Source: Fomitopsis serialis | Lineage: Eukaryota; Basidiomycota; Agaricomycetes; Polyporales; Fomitopsidaceae | Direction: 5' to 3' | DNA: 55,160 nucleotides | NCBI RefSeq assembly: GCF_022376445.1 | Contig: NW_025955224.1 | Span: 1 to 55,160, forward strand | Shown here: positions 45,639 to 55,160 of the stretch, piece after piece | Layout of the letters: each line of letters starts with the position of its first letter | Numbering within the stretch: position 1 is the stretch's first letter | Position numbers and translations under genes: made by a program | The notes under the pieces: generated by a model | Seen by the model: only the letters and a program-made list of their open reading frames with translations | Told to the model about the DNA's origin: nothing | Databases searched by the model: none

Positions 45639-45938
45639 TCACGGTGGCGGCACGTCCTTCACTGCGCCTTCTGCTACGGGGTTCTTGTCCGCCGGGGGCG
45701 GTAGCACTCGTTCGAGCTGGTCGGAAAGGTAGATGCCCGCCAGTGCGACGCCCGTGACAGCTAGTGAGATGCCTATGCGTGTCTTGGGTGGTAGAGCTGT
45801 GATGTGTGTGGTCCATCCTCAATCCGCGACGGCGGACGTGACGGCGCAACGCGACTTACCTACCCACGACTCGCCCAGGGTCCGCTGCCCTACAGACTTG
45901 CTCTGGACAGATGGATGGTTTTTCTGTTGGTCGGACAT
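45639..45938 (-). CDS. Small single-pass membrane protein, 78 residues
   Basis: Two exons, 45860-45938 and 45639-45796, with a GTAAGT..ACAG intron of 63 bp; spliced length is 237 bp including stop. The protein has a polar N-terminus (MSDQQKNHPSVQSKSVGQRT), LGESWVALPPKTR, one hydrophobic helix (IGISLAVTGVALAGIYLSD), and a Pro-rich tail (LERVLPPPADKNPV). Too short per exon to be found as a long frame. Family not recognised; the small size, basic flank and lack of a cleavable signal would fit a mitochondrial or ER tail-type membrane protein. Consistent phase, consensus splice sites and a strongly hydrophobic helix support it as real. Confidence 0.65.
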
Positions 45939-46313
45939 GGCTGACAGGGTTGCGAAGCTCAGAGACAGTCTGTGCAATGCATGATTCTGTTATATGGCAA
46001 GGTCGACCGCTGCAGTCAGGCATTGCATCACTCCGCTAGAGCTCTGTGTCGTATTACGTAACATAGCACCTCATTGGCAGGATCTTGTAACTTACCCGTT
46101 GTCGAACCCTACACTCGTACCACCAGCGGGAGGCAACGCAAGGCTGCTTTTCGAAGCGGCGACAACTTTCGCACTGGTGTGAGCCAAGAGGAATGAAATA
46201 TATGTGACAATTTCAAGCTAATCAATTCTGGACTGAGAGTAAGATGCCAACACCGCGAACTTAGATGCGAAGCCAAAGCAAGTAAGAATCAACGTGTGCG
46301 TGACGGCACACCC

Positions 46314-48440
46314 CTAAAGGTCCACCGACTCAGCACTCTGGCGCATGAGATCAGCGCACTTCTCCGCCAGTGCATACACAAGGGCCAGCGGGTGCGCCGC
46401 CGGCACATCAGGTAGCACACTCGCGTCCGCAACGCGCAGCTTCCGCACCCCATGCACGCGCAGCTCGTCGTCCACGACGCCCGGCCGCACATCGTCCTCG
46501 GGCGCCATCCGGCAGGTGCTCGTGTAATGGTACATCGTCCCGACGTGCTCGTCGATGTACTCGTCCACCGTGGCGTCGCTCGACACGTCCGGCACGCGCA
46601 CGGGCTCGATCGGGTAGCCTTCGCCGCGCAGCTGCTGGGCGATCGCGCTGGTGACGCGAAGAGCGGCGCGGAGGGCGACGCGGTCCTCTGGCGCGGCGAG
46701 GTATTGCATGTCGCAGAGGGGCTCCACGCGCGGGTCCGTCGACCGCAGGCGGATGTGGCCGAAGGATTTGGAGAGTAAAAGCCCAGCGCACAGAGTTATG
46801 ATACCTTGCGTGGTGTCCACTCCTGGAGTGCTGGGGTCGCCGATGGGGCTCTTGCGCATAATAAGCGCGTGGATGTATTCATGCGAGCAAAGCACTCACG
46901 AGGAAAACGCAAAAGTCAGGCAGGTTGTCAGGGTTATAAGGGTTTAGCTGCTCTTCAGATAATGGCGCGGCTTTCCCGTTTGGCCCCACCACGCTCGAGA
47001 GGCCGAAGATCTCGAACTCGGCCAGGGTGCAGAGGAACCACCCCGTGCCATGCCGGAGATAGTTATAAGCCTCTCGTAGAAATGTGATTGGCTGCCTGAC
47101 CATCGCGTAGAGTGAGTCTGATATGGGGCAGTTGTAGGTCGTGCCGATGATGACGTGGTCTTGCTGCAAAAGATCAGGATGGGAGTACTCACTCACGGAA
47201 GGAGAGTGACACTCACAAAGTTTTGTCCAACTCCGGGAGTGTTCCTGATGGTCCGTATACCCATCTCACGCAAATGGGAGGCAGAGCCTATCCCACTAAG
47301 CGACGTCAGTCGTCCTCTTACTCTGATAGGATAAGCGTGATACCTCAAGAGTAGCAGCTGCGGTGTACGCAACGTTCCACAAGACAAGACAACCTCACGA
47401 CGAGCAGTGATCACTCGCTTCACATTACCATCGAGACTTTCCAGTTCTACGCCCTCAGCGCTGACCGTCCCGTCGCTTGCTTCCGAGAACTCTAGCCTCG
47501 TAGCCAGTACGCTGATGCATACGTGCAGGTTAGGTTGCTCAGCGACGAAGTCTGCGGGTAGGTATGCACGAAATGCTGAATGGCGTCGACCGGTCGAGTC
47601 GACTGTGAATTGCATTTTGTTGAAGCCGATGGGCGGCTCGAATGGCGAATGCATATCGAGGATGTCCCGGAATCCAATCTTCCTGACCGCGTCTGCCGCT
47701 CTGATATGATCGCACATCAAGGCCTCGACGGAGATCGACCAGGCGCAGGCGGCGCGCACCTTCTCGAACTTTCATAGTGGTAGTGCTCAAGGATCGCACT
47801 TCCACCGGGCCTGATAGGATATGAATATCGCAGACATGAGAACGCATGTTGTGCTTCACCGTTCAAGCCGTGGTATTCCTCAGGTACCGGCCCCGACCAC
47901 CGCTCGGATTTGAGGAAGTACGGCTTGATCTCGTCATACGACCACCCGACCCGGCCTTGGTCGCTCCATGCGTTGTACTGAGCGGGAACCCCGCAAGTGT
48001 ACTGGTCGCCATTGACGCGCGATGTTCCGCCCAAGCCTACTCCGCACACGAGGGGAAAGGACCGTCCCAGCTGCGCGTGGGGTGCACTTGGAATGACCGT
48101 GCTCCGTCGTCCTCCTGACAATTGGTGCATGGACAACAGAGGGTTCGTGTCAAGGAAGCTAAGGCACGATTGGCGGCGTCATTGGCGTACTCCGAGCCGT
48201 GGAAAGGAGGTACATACATGTTGGATGCATCACCTCTTTCGACCAGTAGGACTGTACACTGAGGCTGGTCCTCACTTAGCCTGCGTGCGAGGACACAGCC
48301 AGCTGTCCCCCTGGAACACAAACTCAGCACATTCGCCATGAGCTCAGGAGATGCTACGCACCGCCCACGACGATGTAGTCGTACTGCGACTTCAACACCC
48401 CTAAAGGCCGGGATGGGTAGCTGGCTGTGAATGGCCACAT
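46314..48440 (-). CDS. GMC-family FAD oxidoreductase
   Basis: Flavin enzyme of the glucose-methanol-choline family (aryl-alcohol, glucose or choline oxidase-like); the substrate cannot be read from sequence. Exon 1 (48358-48440) has the start MWPFTASYPSRPLGVLKSQYDYIVVGG. Splicing at a GTAGCA donor to 48310 restores VVGGAGTAGCVLARRLSED, the GxGxxG FAD loop. Later blocks: TVLLVERGD, GVGLGGTSRVNGDQYTCG, WSDQGRVGWSYDEIKPYFLKSE, a GMC signature region with VVLSCGTLRTPQLLLL, MGIRTIRNTPGVGQNF|QDHV, GHIRLRSTDPRVEPLCDMQYL, and C-terminal HYTSTCRMAPEDD and VLPDVPAAHPLALVYALAEKCADLM, the last carrying the catalytic His region. No N-terminal signal peptide, so intracellular or peroxisomal is more likely than secreted. 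About ten introns; not all borders were fixed. Confidence 0.88.
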
Positions 48441-49590
48441 TTTGAAGCGTCAATGTTGAACGTTGAAACGTTGAATGAGAGGGCGCTCGCAGGTGGCAGT
48501 GGGAATACGGTGGATGGCATGACCATTGTTATTTGACGTGTGTATCTCCGCAGATACCGGTGCAACTGCCAACTCGGCCCAGCGTTTCTGATCTATACAG
48601 CTTGGTTACATACAGGCAGACAGAGTACAGCTGGAAATGTGAATCAACAAAAGGAGAAATGTTCGCCGCAAGGAGTGGCGTAAAGCAGAGACCACTGGCA
48701 AGTGTGGCATTCCAGTCAAGTTGTGGCGAGTGCAGTGCGGAATGGACAGCCAGCGCTTGCTGAAACCAGACTGCCAAACGAACGGTCGCGATCGTAGAAA
48801 GTACAGACGCAACTTTTCTTGAAGCGTTCACCATGTTATCCTGGGAACTGGGTGCATGCACAGGTCGAGGGAGGTATACCTTCCCAGAAGGATGGTACCG
48901 TCTCAGCAAGTGGTAGAGCCTTACCACTAATACCAGAGGTACCCGTGACTTGTGCGCGGCGCCCGGGCCATACCACCATCTGGAAACGCTCGAACACAGG
49001 CTCCTCTGAATCCAGGCCTGGAGGAAATATGCCATGTGAACCAAAATCGATACTTGGTGTCGAATTTTCAAACCAAAGGTATGAAACAGAGTTCAGCCTA
49101 CCAGTGAGAACATTCAGAAGCTGAACTTATTCACAACCAGGCAACGTCGTATCAGAAGCACGTCTCAAGAGTCTCCGGTCACGCCGCTACAAATGGCGCC
49201 ACGAGCTATACATGTAGATTTGTGTGGCTTCGCGCCTCGCAGCTGGTCATTCAAATTCCTATTCGGCTGCCAGGGAAATGCTCCTGCACTTCAGAACCAA
49301 TTCAGAACGTGCCATCCGCGACCAATATCGCCGATAGCATGACTTATTGCATGCGTTCGACTGTCAGGTAGGATATGGAGCGTCCTGGTAGAGTTCCGCC
49401 ATCCAATTACCCTCCGGAGTTCCTGTCTCTCCGCTACGAACATGTGTTGATTATATCGGGAGAACCGCACTCTCTGATGGAGAACGTATCCTTCGGGGGT
49501 TTGCATGAGCGACAATCGCTCGCCCACTATATAGACTGTGCCATCCGCCCCGTGGACAGCTCTGGGAAGTCCGATCCATAGGCAGCAATC
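48441..49590. other. Divergent intergenic region
   Basis: About 1.15 kb between the GMC start (-) and a membrane-protein start (+). A minus frame of 180 codons (48529-49071) has scattered hydrophobic stretches but no motif or clear start context, so I leave it uncalled. A TATA box for the plus gene is at 49528. Confidence 0.4.
49528..49534 (+). promoter_or_regulatory. TATA box of the plus-strand 7-TM gene
   Basis: TATATAG about 60 bases upstream of the ATG at 49591, in the usual fungal spacing. Confidence 0.45.
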
Positions 49591-50941
49591 ATGCCTTTCT
49601 CCGCTGCAGAGGTATGTCTCCGCGAGCGTAATGATCTGACCACTTGTACTGAGGAATGGCGATCGGCGCAGTCGAAGCTAGTGTCCATATTCGTCCAATC
49701 TGTCCTCTATGGTGCGCCTCGAAGACCTAATCAACCCATCGTGATATATTCATGTTTGAACGTACATCTCTTCCGCAGGGAATTATATGACACTGTTCTT
49801 CACCACGACGAAAGCACTGCTATGGAAGCGACCTTCCGGGAACCCACTTCGGAGGAACATGCTCTTCGTGTCTTTCCTGATGTTTGGGATTGCGACCACA
49901 GTGAGGAGCCTGCCTTCGCGTCGCCGCACGCACCGCACGCCCGCGGGCTGACTTGGACACGTCCCAGCACGTAGCGACGAACTTCTCGCGCATCATTCTC
50001 GCGTTCATCAACAACGTAGACGCACCGGGGGGCCCCGCCGCGTTCTTCAATGAGATGTCCAACTTTACGCAGATGTTCGGAAGCACGCTGTACGTCGCGC
50101 AGACGCTGCTCGGTGACGCGATGGTGGTACGTGCACGACTTCATCATTGTGTATGCTGGACGTAGACCGACCACGGTCACTATCACAGCTGTACCGTAGC
50201 TATCTTGTCTGGGGACGAAAGCTGTGGGTCATCGCGTTCCCGTTTGTCCTTCTTCTCGGGAGTACCGGTGCGTCCTGCGTTTCATAGGATGCTGTCCGTC
50301 GGTTCAACGTTCCGCGTTTGCAGCGACTGGCGTCGGCATCCTGTACTCCTTCGACAAGGTTGACCCTGAGGCCTCGATCTTCGTGGTCCAGCTAGGGCAT
50401 TGATCACCGCTTTCTTCTCCATGACCTTCGCGACAAATGTCGTCTGTACCGGTGCGTTTCCATCGTTCGTCCCGGATATCATCTCATGCCGAGGAACGCG
50501 TGTCCGGATCTCTGCAAATATAGCGTTGGTGGCGTACGGATCTGGGTCGTCAACCGGACCCATCTTTTCTTCAGGTACCGGACCTGCGCCCAGTCATGAT
50601 CCTCATCGTCGAGTCGGGCGCGCTGTACTCCGCGACGCTTCTCGCGCTGCTCATCCTGTACAACGTCGACTCGTGGTTCCAGTACGTCGTCCTCGACGCG
50701 GTGTCCTCCATCGTCGTAAGTGCCCATCTGGCAGAGCGCATGTGCAGCGGCGACTCACAGCGGCTCCGCCCCCTAGGGCATCGTGTTCTCTGTCATCATG
50801 TTGCGCATCGCGACGGGCGAGTCGAACGCAGAGGGCGAGACTGCGCTCCTCGAACCTACGGGTGTCGCCAGCGGCGTCCAGCTCTCGAGGGTATCGTCAC
50901 GCAGCGAACGAAAAGACACGATTGCCTCAGAAATGGCTTGA
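49591..50941 (+). CDS. Multi-pass (7-TM-like) membrane protein, tail-to-tail paralogue 1
   Basis: Uncharacterised membrane protein of a type common in Agaricomycetes. Exon 1 is tiny (MPFSAAE, 49591-49611). Then SKLVSIFVQSVLYG, TLFFTTTKALLWKRPSGNPLRRNMLFVSFLMFGIATT, LDTSQHVATNFSRIILAFINN..FTQMFGSTLYVAQTLLGDAMV, LYRSYLVWGRKLWVIAFPFVLLLGST, ATGVGILYSFDKVDPEASIFV, WITAFFSMTFATNVVCT, LRPVMILIVESGALYSATLLALLILYNVDSWFQYVVLDAVSSIV, and GIVFSVIMLRIATG, then a hydrophilic tail ending SSRSERKDTIASEMA, stop 50939-50941. About seven hydrophobic segments. The mirror paralogue on minus ends only 211 bp away. Confidence 0.75.
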
Positions 50942-51152
50942 TGCAGCAATGGGTGTACCTGTAGAGCCACTAAAGCGATAACATCGGGCGGGTATAATAC
51001 AAAAGCAACCAACCTGTCCATCTCAAAAGGTCCAATTTATAGTCATCGCGAACCGACCTGTCATATCGTGCATGTGCGTGTCATGTATCCAACATCCTCA
51101 CCACGGGGGAGCTGGTTTCTGCACGGACACGCTCAAAACGTCAGATCGTCAC

Positions 51153-52598
51153 TCATCGGAGCCAAGAGTCTTGGACTGAATAACCCAACCAACCTACCTG
51201 CTCGTCCTTCACGCCGAGGTCCTGACTGCGTGTCGACATATCTCGCAGCTGCAGCTCGTCCGGGTTGTATTCTACGTCGTCCAGCGTCGACTGTTTCCGC
51301 GTCGGGCGCGCGAACGAAATGGGGATGCGCCGGTCGAACGCCGCCTGGCTGTCCCTGGCGCTCGAGCCTGACGACGACCCGTGCGCGGTCGTGATCCCGA
51401 GCCCGATACGGATGATGATCATCGGAAGACGAGGCCGACGATGGGCGAGATCTGCGGGCCGCGCGTAAGTCGCCGCCGACGGAGCACAGATCGGGAGGGC
51501 GACGTACGGCATCGAGCAGGACGTACTGGAACCATGAGCCGGTCTTGTAGAGGATGAGCAGCGCGGTGAGCGTGGCGGAGTAGACCACGCCGGATTCGAG
51601 CACGAGGAAGATGATGGGGTAGTAGTTGTGGTCCATGAACGTCATGATCGAGCGGTTGATCCACCATATCCGGAGCGCGATGAGGCCTGCGGGGGGAGTA
51701 AATGAGTGAGCAAGGCACCGCAGAGGCTGTGGAGGAAAACAGCCCACTCGTGCAGATGATGTTTGTCGCGAGCGTGAGCGAGAAAAACGAGGTGATCCAG
51801 TTCTGCAGCTCGTCGACGAATATGTCAGCTTGGGGCACGACCTTGGCGAAGGAGTAGAGGATGCCAATGCCGGAAGCTAGGTAGCGGTCATGAGACGCGT
51901 GTATGACACATTCCGCAATATTGATTGGCACGCACCTGTGCTTCCCAGCAGCAAGACGAACGGAACCGCTATGACCCACAGGGTGCCCCAGACTAAGTAG
52001 CACCTGTACAACTAAGTACGAGTGTCATTCATGCCGTGATTAGTCCCCCGCCGTATGCGCACGAATGGCGTGGATTGTCGACACGCACGAGAACACTATC
52101 GCCGACGAGCGTCTGGGCGACGTAGAGAGTACTCCCGAATATTTGTGTGAACTCGGACAGCTGGTTGAAGAAGGCCGCCGGGCCCCCAGGTTCGTTACGG
52201 TAGATGACAAAGGCCTTGATGATGCGGGTGTAGTTAACGCCAATGTGCTATGGGACACAGGGTCAGGGCGCAACCGTGGCGGCCGCAACACGGTGGGCAC
52301 TCGCCATTGTGGCCACGACGAACATTACGATGGATATCCACAGCATGGGGTCCGTCCATGGGTTGCTCTTGCGCCGTCGGGTGAGTGCCCATATCGTGAG
52401 AATGAACAAGACAGTGTAAGCTCCTGGTGGACGCAGCCCCGTCGTGAGTATAGTGCATGGAGATACAGCATGGCATGGGCATACCGTAAAGTAATGTCTG
52501 TATGAATATTGACACGATCTTCGCCTGCGACGACAACGCCAGTTAGTGCATAGTACAGACGACAACAGACTACGCACCTCATCTGCAGGGAAGGGCAT
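51153..52598 (-). CDS. Multi-pass (7-TM-like) membrane protein, tail-to-tail paralogue 2
   Basis: Mirror paralogue of 49591-50941. Start MPFPADE at 52596-52598, then AKIVSIFIQTLLYG, AYTVLFILTIWALTRRRKSNPWTDPMLWISIVMFVVATM, a luminal or extracellular helix region (about 52060-52230), CYLVWGTLWVIAVPFVLLLGST-like, GIGILYSFAKVVPQADIFVDELQNWITSFFSLTLATNIICT, GLIALRIWWINRSIMTF, YYPIIFLVLESGVVYSATLTALLILYKTGSWFQYVLLDA, and IMIIIRIGLGITTAHG, with a long acidic tail to the stop at 51153. Gene order of exons equals that of the plus copy. No sign of frame decay in the well-read exons. Confidence 0.72.
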
Positions 52599-53205
52599 AT
52601 TGTACAGTCTTGCTACGAGGTGTCGGTGAAATGTTGCCAGTGACGGCCCCGCGAGATGAGACCGGACGCGGGCGGCTGACCCTGCTGAGTCTCGTCGCGG
52701 GTGGCCTGCTTTATTGCAAGCCACAAGGTCTGGTTAAGCTTCTCGCAATCCTGCATAAAGCGAGGAGATAGTGTTAAGCTCGAAATCCAACATTTGTAAC
52801 AGGGGGTCATGAAATTCCTGGATTGAGGGTGTACGCGGCGCCACACTGTAGAGGCGCGGGCGATCAACGTCAACAAGTGAACGTTTGAACGTCCATCGTA
52901 CGCTGCTTGCCCATGGCGTGCATGCTACTATCGCCGACGCCGCGGTGTCCTGCAGTCAAAAGACAAAGCCGGAACGGCGATGACTTCGTGCCAGGCAACG
53001 GTAGGTTCGATGGGCACAGAGGACCTCAAACCTTGTACGCCACGCCGCGCTGCCAGCCGGGCAGGTCCTCCTCGTGAGAGCATCAGCCACTTTTTAGGTG
53101 CTGATGCCAAGCCGATGCAGCGCCACGAAGACAGTGGCCTTGAAGTTCGGTCGTTGCGCAAGCTGGCACTGACCACGATCATCCACCAAGTCCAGGAGGC
53201 TAAGG
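52599..53205. other. Intergenic region before the aldo/keto reductase
   Basis: About 600 bp holding the start-proximal region of the minus 7-TM gene and the upstream region of the AKR. A minus frame (52613-52876) reads QSRNFMTPCYKCW..QDCEKLNQTLWLAIKQATRDE, mildly protein-like, but no family was recognised. Confidence 0.35.
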
Positions 53206-54558
53206 ATGCCTGCTGTCAGCGACAAGCGTTTACCCTCAACAACGGCACGTCCATCCCCGCGGTTGGTGTTGGGTACGTATTTGGGGGCCAACATGTGAGA
53301 TCTTCGTCTGACCGGGTTCACAGATGTTGGATGGGCGCGTGCGGCGAGGGCGAGCATGTAACGAATATGGTCAAGCTCGCGCTCGACCTCGGCTATCGTC
53401 ACATCGACACGGTTGAGTGCCCTGTCTCGCGTGCCAGGTCGCCTGAACTCTAAACAGGATCGCCGCGCACTCAGGCTGAGAACTACGGTGAGTTCAGAAT
53501 GACTACAGATCCTGGTCCACTGACTCGCCTGTCACAGGTAATGAACAATCCGTAGGGAAGGCTCTCAGAGAGTCCGGTGTGCCTCGCCACGACGTATTCT
53601 TGACCACAAAGCTCGAGTAAGCCTCACGACTGCTCGAACAGGGCGCTTCTACACCGACGCGAATCGTGTTACTAGCCAGAGTGACCATGGCCGTGTCGAA
53701 CAGGCTTTCGAAACCAGTCTGACGAAGCTCGGCGTTGATCATGTGGACTTGTACCTGATGCACTGGCCCATGGCATACGGCGAGTCAGGTTCGGATTGCG
53801 GCTCGCAGCGAGAAGTCATCTGTCACTGATGAAGGCCGTGCGGATTCTGAAGGTGATACCCTGCAACCGGAGGAAAGCCCGACGTTTGTCGAGACATGGC
53901 TGGAGATGGAGCAACTCCTTGCGGACGGTGAATCGCGACGCTTCTCCCGCTGCCCGAGACCACATTTTGATCCTAGCGAGTTAGGCAGAGCCAAAGCCAT
54001 CGGCGTGTCGAACTTCAACGTCAAGACCCTGACGAAGCTCCTTGCACATGCGTCCGTCGTTCCCGCTGTGAATCAGGTGGAACTTCATCCGTGTCTTCTC
54101 AGCATGAGCTGCTCAATTTCTGCAACGAGCGGGTATTCTTCTCACGGCGTATTCTCCCATCGGGAAGGCCAAGTTCGCGGACGACCCGGCCATTACAGCC
54201 ATCGCGGCAGCGCACGGACCAGGGGTGACGGGCGCACGAATATTGCTGAGCTGGGGCGTCCAGCGCGGGACTGCTGTAATCCCGAAGACGGTGCATACGG
54301 AGCGTCTGAAGGAGAATCTTCAGGTAACGGTCTGCGTTTCGTAGTGGACCAGATGTGACACAAGTTGCTGACGAGAACCCCGGATAGCTCGTGCACCTAA
54401 GCGCCGCCGAGATGGAGACACTGGATCGGTTTTATCGAAGGCCCGGGTCACATCGCAGCGTGTGCGGCTTCCACTCTGCCGAACTAGGAGGATCGTGCTT
54501 CGGATGGACGTACGAGCAGCTGGGTTGGGCGATGGCCGAGGGCGGGATTCACCTGTGA
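53206..54558 (+). CDS. Aldo/keto reductase, with apparent frameshifts
   Basis: NAD(P)H-dependent carbonyl reductase of the AKR superfamily. Blocks: [44 protein letters not shown] (catalytic Asp), [32 protein letters not shown] (Tyr, Lys), [17 protein letters not shown] (His), [74 protein letters not shown], and [23 protein letters not shown] with stop 54556-54558. Catalytic Asp-Tyr-Lys-His are all present. Four places are one base short for the expected frame: about 53224 (AA), 53469, 54096 and 54131 (GGG). Introns explain other gaps (for example GTGAATC..GTTAG before KAIGVSNF). Pseudogene or assembly errors; because nearby IGPS and distant EF-Ts show the same type of loss, errors are favoured. 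Confidence 0.75.
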
Positions 54559-54588
54559 AATTGTACCTCAAATTGAGTTATGTCGCGG

Positions 54589-54597
54589 TATATATAA
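54589..54597 (+). promoter_or_regulatory. TATA box upstream of the IGPS gene
   Basis: TATATATAA about 120 bases upstream of ATG 54718 and just 31 bp after the AKR stop. It supports a transcription start, and hence a protein start, at the IGPS domain. Confidence 0.5.
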
Positions 54598-54717
54598 CCG
54601 AATCACCCTGAGATGCCGTGCGACTGAAGTTGACCAGCTGGAACTGAAGCATTATCCAGGACGAACTCTTGCACTCTGCATACTGCAGCGGTAGTACCCA
54701 CATCATCAGCACTGTCA

Positions 54718-55160
54718 TGTCCAACGGCGACGACGCAGGCAAACCGCCTACCATCCTCGAAAAGATCTACGCCCAACGCCAGAAGGACGTCGACGCAGCG
54801 AAAGCGACGCCGGGAACACGTCCAGAGGAGCTCGATGCGTACCTGAAGATGGGCCTTGCCCCGCCCCTCATCCCGCTCGTCCCTCGTCTGAAGAAGAATC
54901 CATCTACATCGACCGCGCGGCCCTCGCTCAGCCTCATGGCCGAGATCAAGCGTGCGTCGCCGTCCAAAGGCGACATCGCGCCCTTCGTCAACCCCGCCCA
55001 GCAGGCATTGCTCTACGCGCAGGCAGGCGCGTCCGTCATCTCAGTCCTGACCGAGCCGACGTGGTTCAAAGGCAGCCTGCTTGACATGCGGCTCGCGCGC
55101 CAGGCAGTGGACGGGTTGCGTGACCGTCCAGCGATCTCCGCAAGGAGTTCGTGTTCTCCG
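54718..55160 (+). CDS. Indole-3-glycerol-phosphate synthase, 5' part (runs off the window)
   Basis: Closes the indole ring in tryptophan synthesis (CdRP to indole-3-glycerol phosphate). Start [18 protein letters not shown] at 54718. Recognised: [50 protein letters not shown] (the Lys/Ser-Pro-Ser-Lys active-site strand), [22 protein letters not shown] (beta-alpha unit with catalytic Glu), then RPAI. There the frame should continue LRKEFVF but is one base short near 55134. In most basidiomycetes this domain sits between a glutamine amidotransferase and a PRAI domain. Here no amidotransferase precedes it: an in-frame TGA lies upstream (about 54650), and a TATA box and the AKR gene fill the space. 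PRAI may follow outside the window. Confidence 0.9.

Overview
This window reads as nuclear DNA of a filamentous basidiomycete, most likely an Agaricomycete. That placement is an inference. It rests on dense short introns (about 50-80 bp, GT..AG), expanded families of multi-pass membrane proteins of the DUF6534 and related 7-TM types, two fungal 'purine nucleoside permease' genes, a GMC oxidoreductase, a GH5 exo-1,3-beta-glucanase, and many small non-autonomous repeats. No rRNA, tRNA or CRISPR array was recognised.

Layout. (1) 220-1243: mitochondrial elongation factor Ts. (2) 1244-11430: a gene-poor stretch holding three DUF6534 membrane-protein copies, one on + and two on -, in differing states of preservation. 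(3) 12752-28419: an accessory block, all recognisable genes on -, in the order RNase H-like, nucleoside permease, repeat island, two tandem 7-TM paralogues, second permease, second RNase H-like. The island (about 15.5-20.8 kb) holds two direct copies of a GC-rich repeat of about 1.3 kb. It also holds two apparently identical 698-bp terminal-inverted-repeat elements facing each other. One of them sits inside the second direct copy, so the first copy serves as a paralogous empty site. (4) 29420-40648: mostly conserved genes: a Ser/Pro-rich coiled-coil protein, riboflavin synthase, a large ubiquitin-like/RING protein carrying a 653-bp MITE, a taxilin-like coiled-coil protein containing a SUMO-like domain, and UDP-GlcNAc pyrophosphorylase. 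(5) 42350-48440: secreted GH5 glucanase, a single-pass membrane protein with NPF/DPF motifs, a small 78-residue membrane protein missed by long-ORF searching, and a GMC oxidoreductase. (6) 49591-52598: two 7-TM paralogues tail to tail. (7) 53206 to the end: an aldo/keto reductase and the start of indole-3-glycerol-phosphate synthase.

The genes do not form one pathway. UAP1 (UDP-GlcNAc for chitin) and the GH5 glucanase both touch the cell wall; the other conserved genes are housekeeping. The least explained parts are the repeat island with its twin elements, the permease/RNase H pairs in mirror order on one strand, the taxilin/SUMO-like combination, and the MITE in the ubiquitin-like/RING gene. 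Several conserved genes show single-base losses, mostly in short homopolymers. These look more like assembly errors than gene death, and reading frames should be judged with that in mind.
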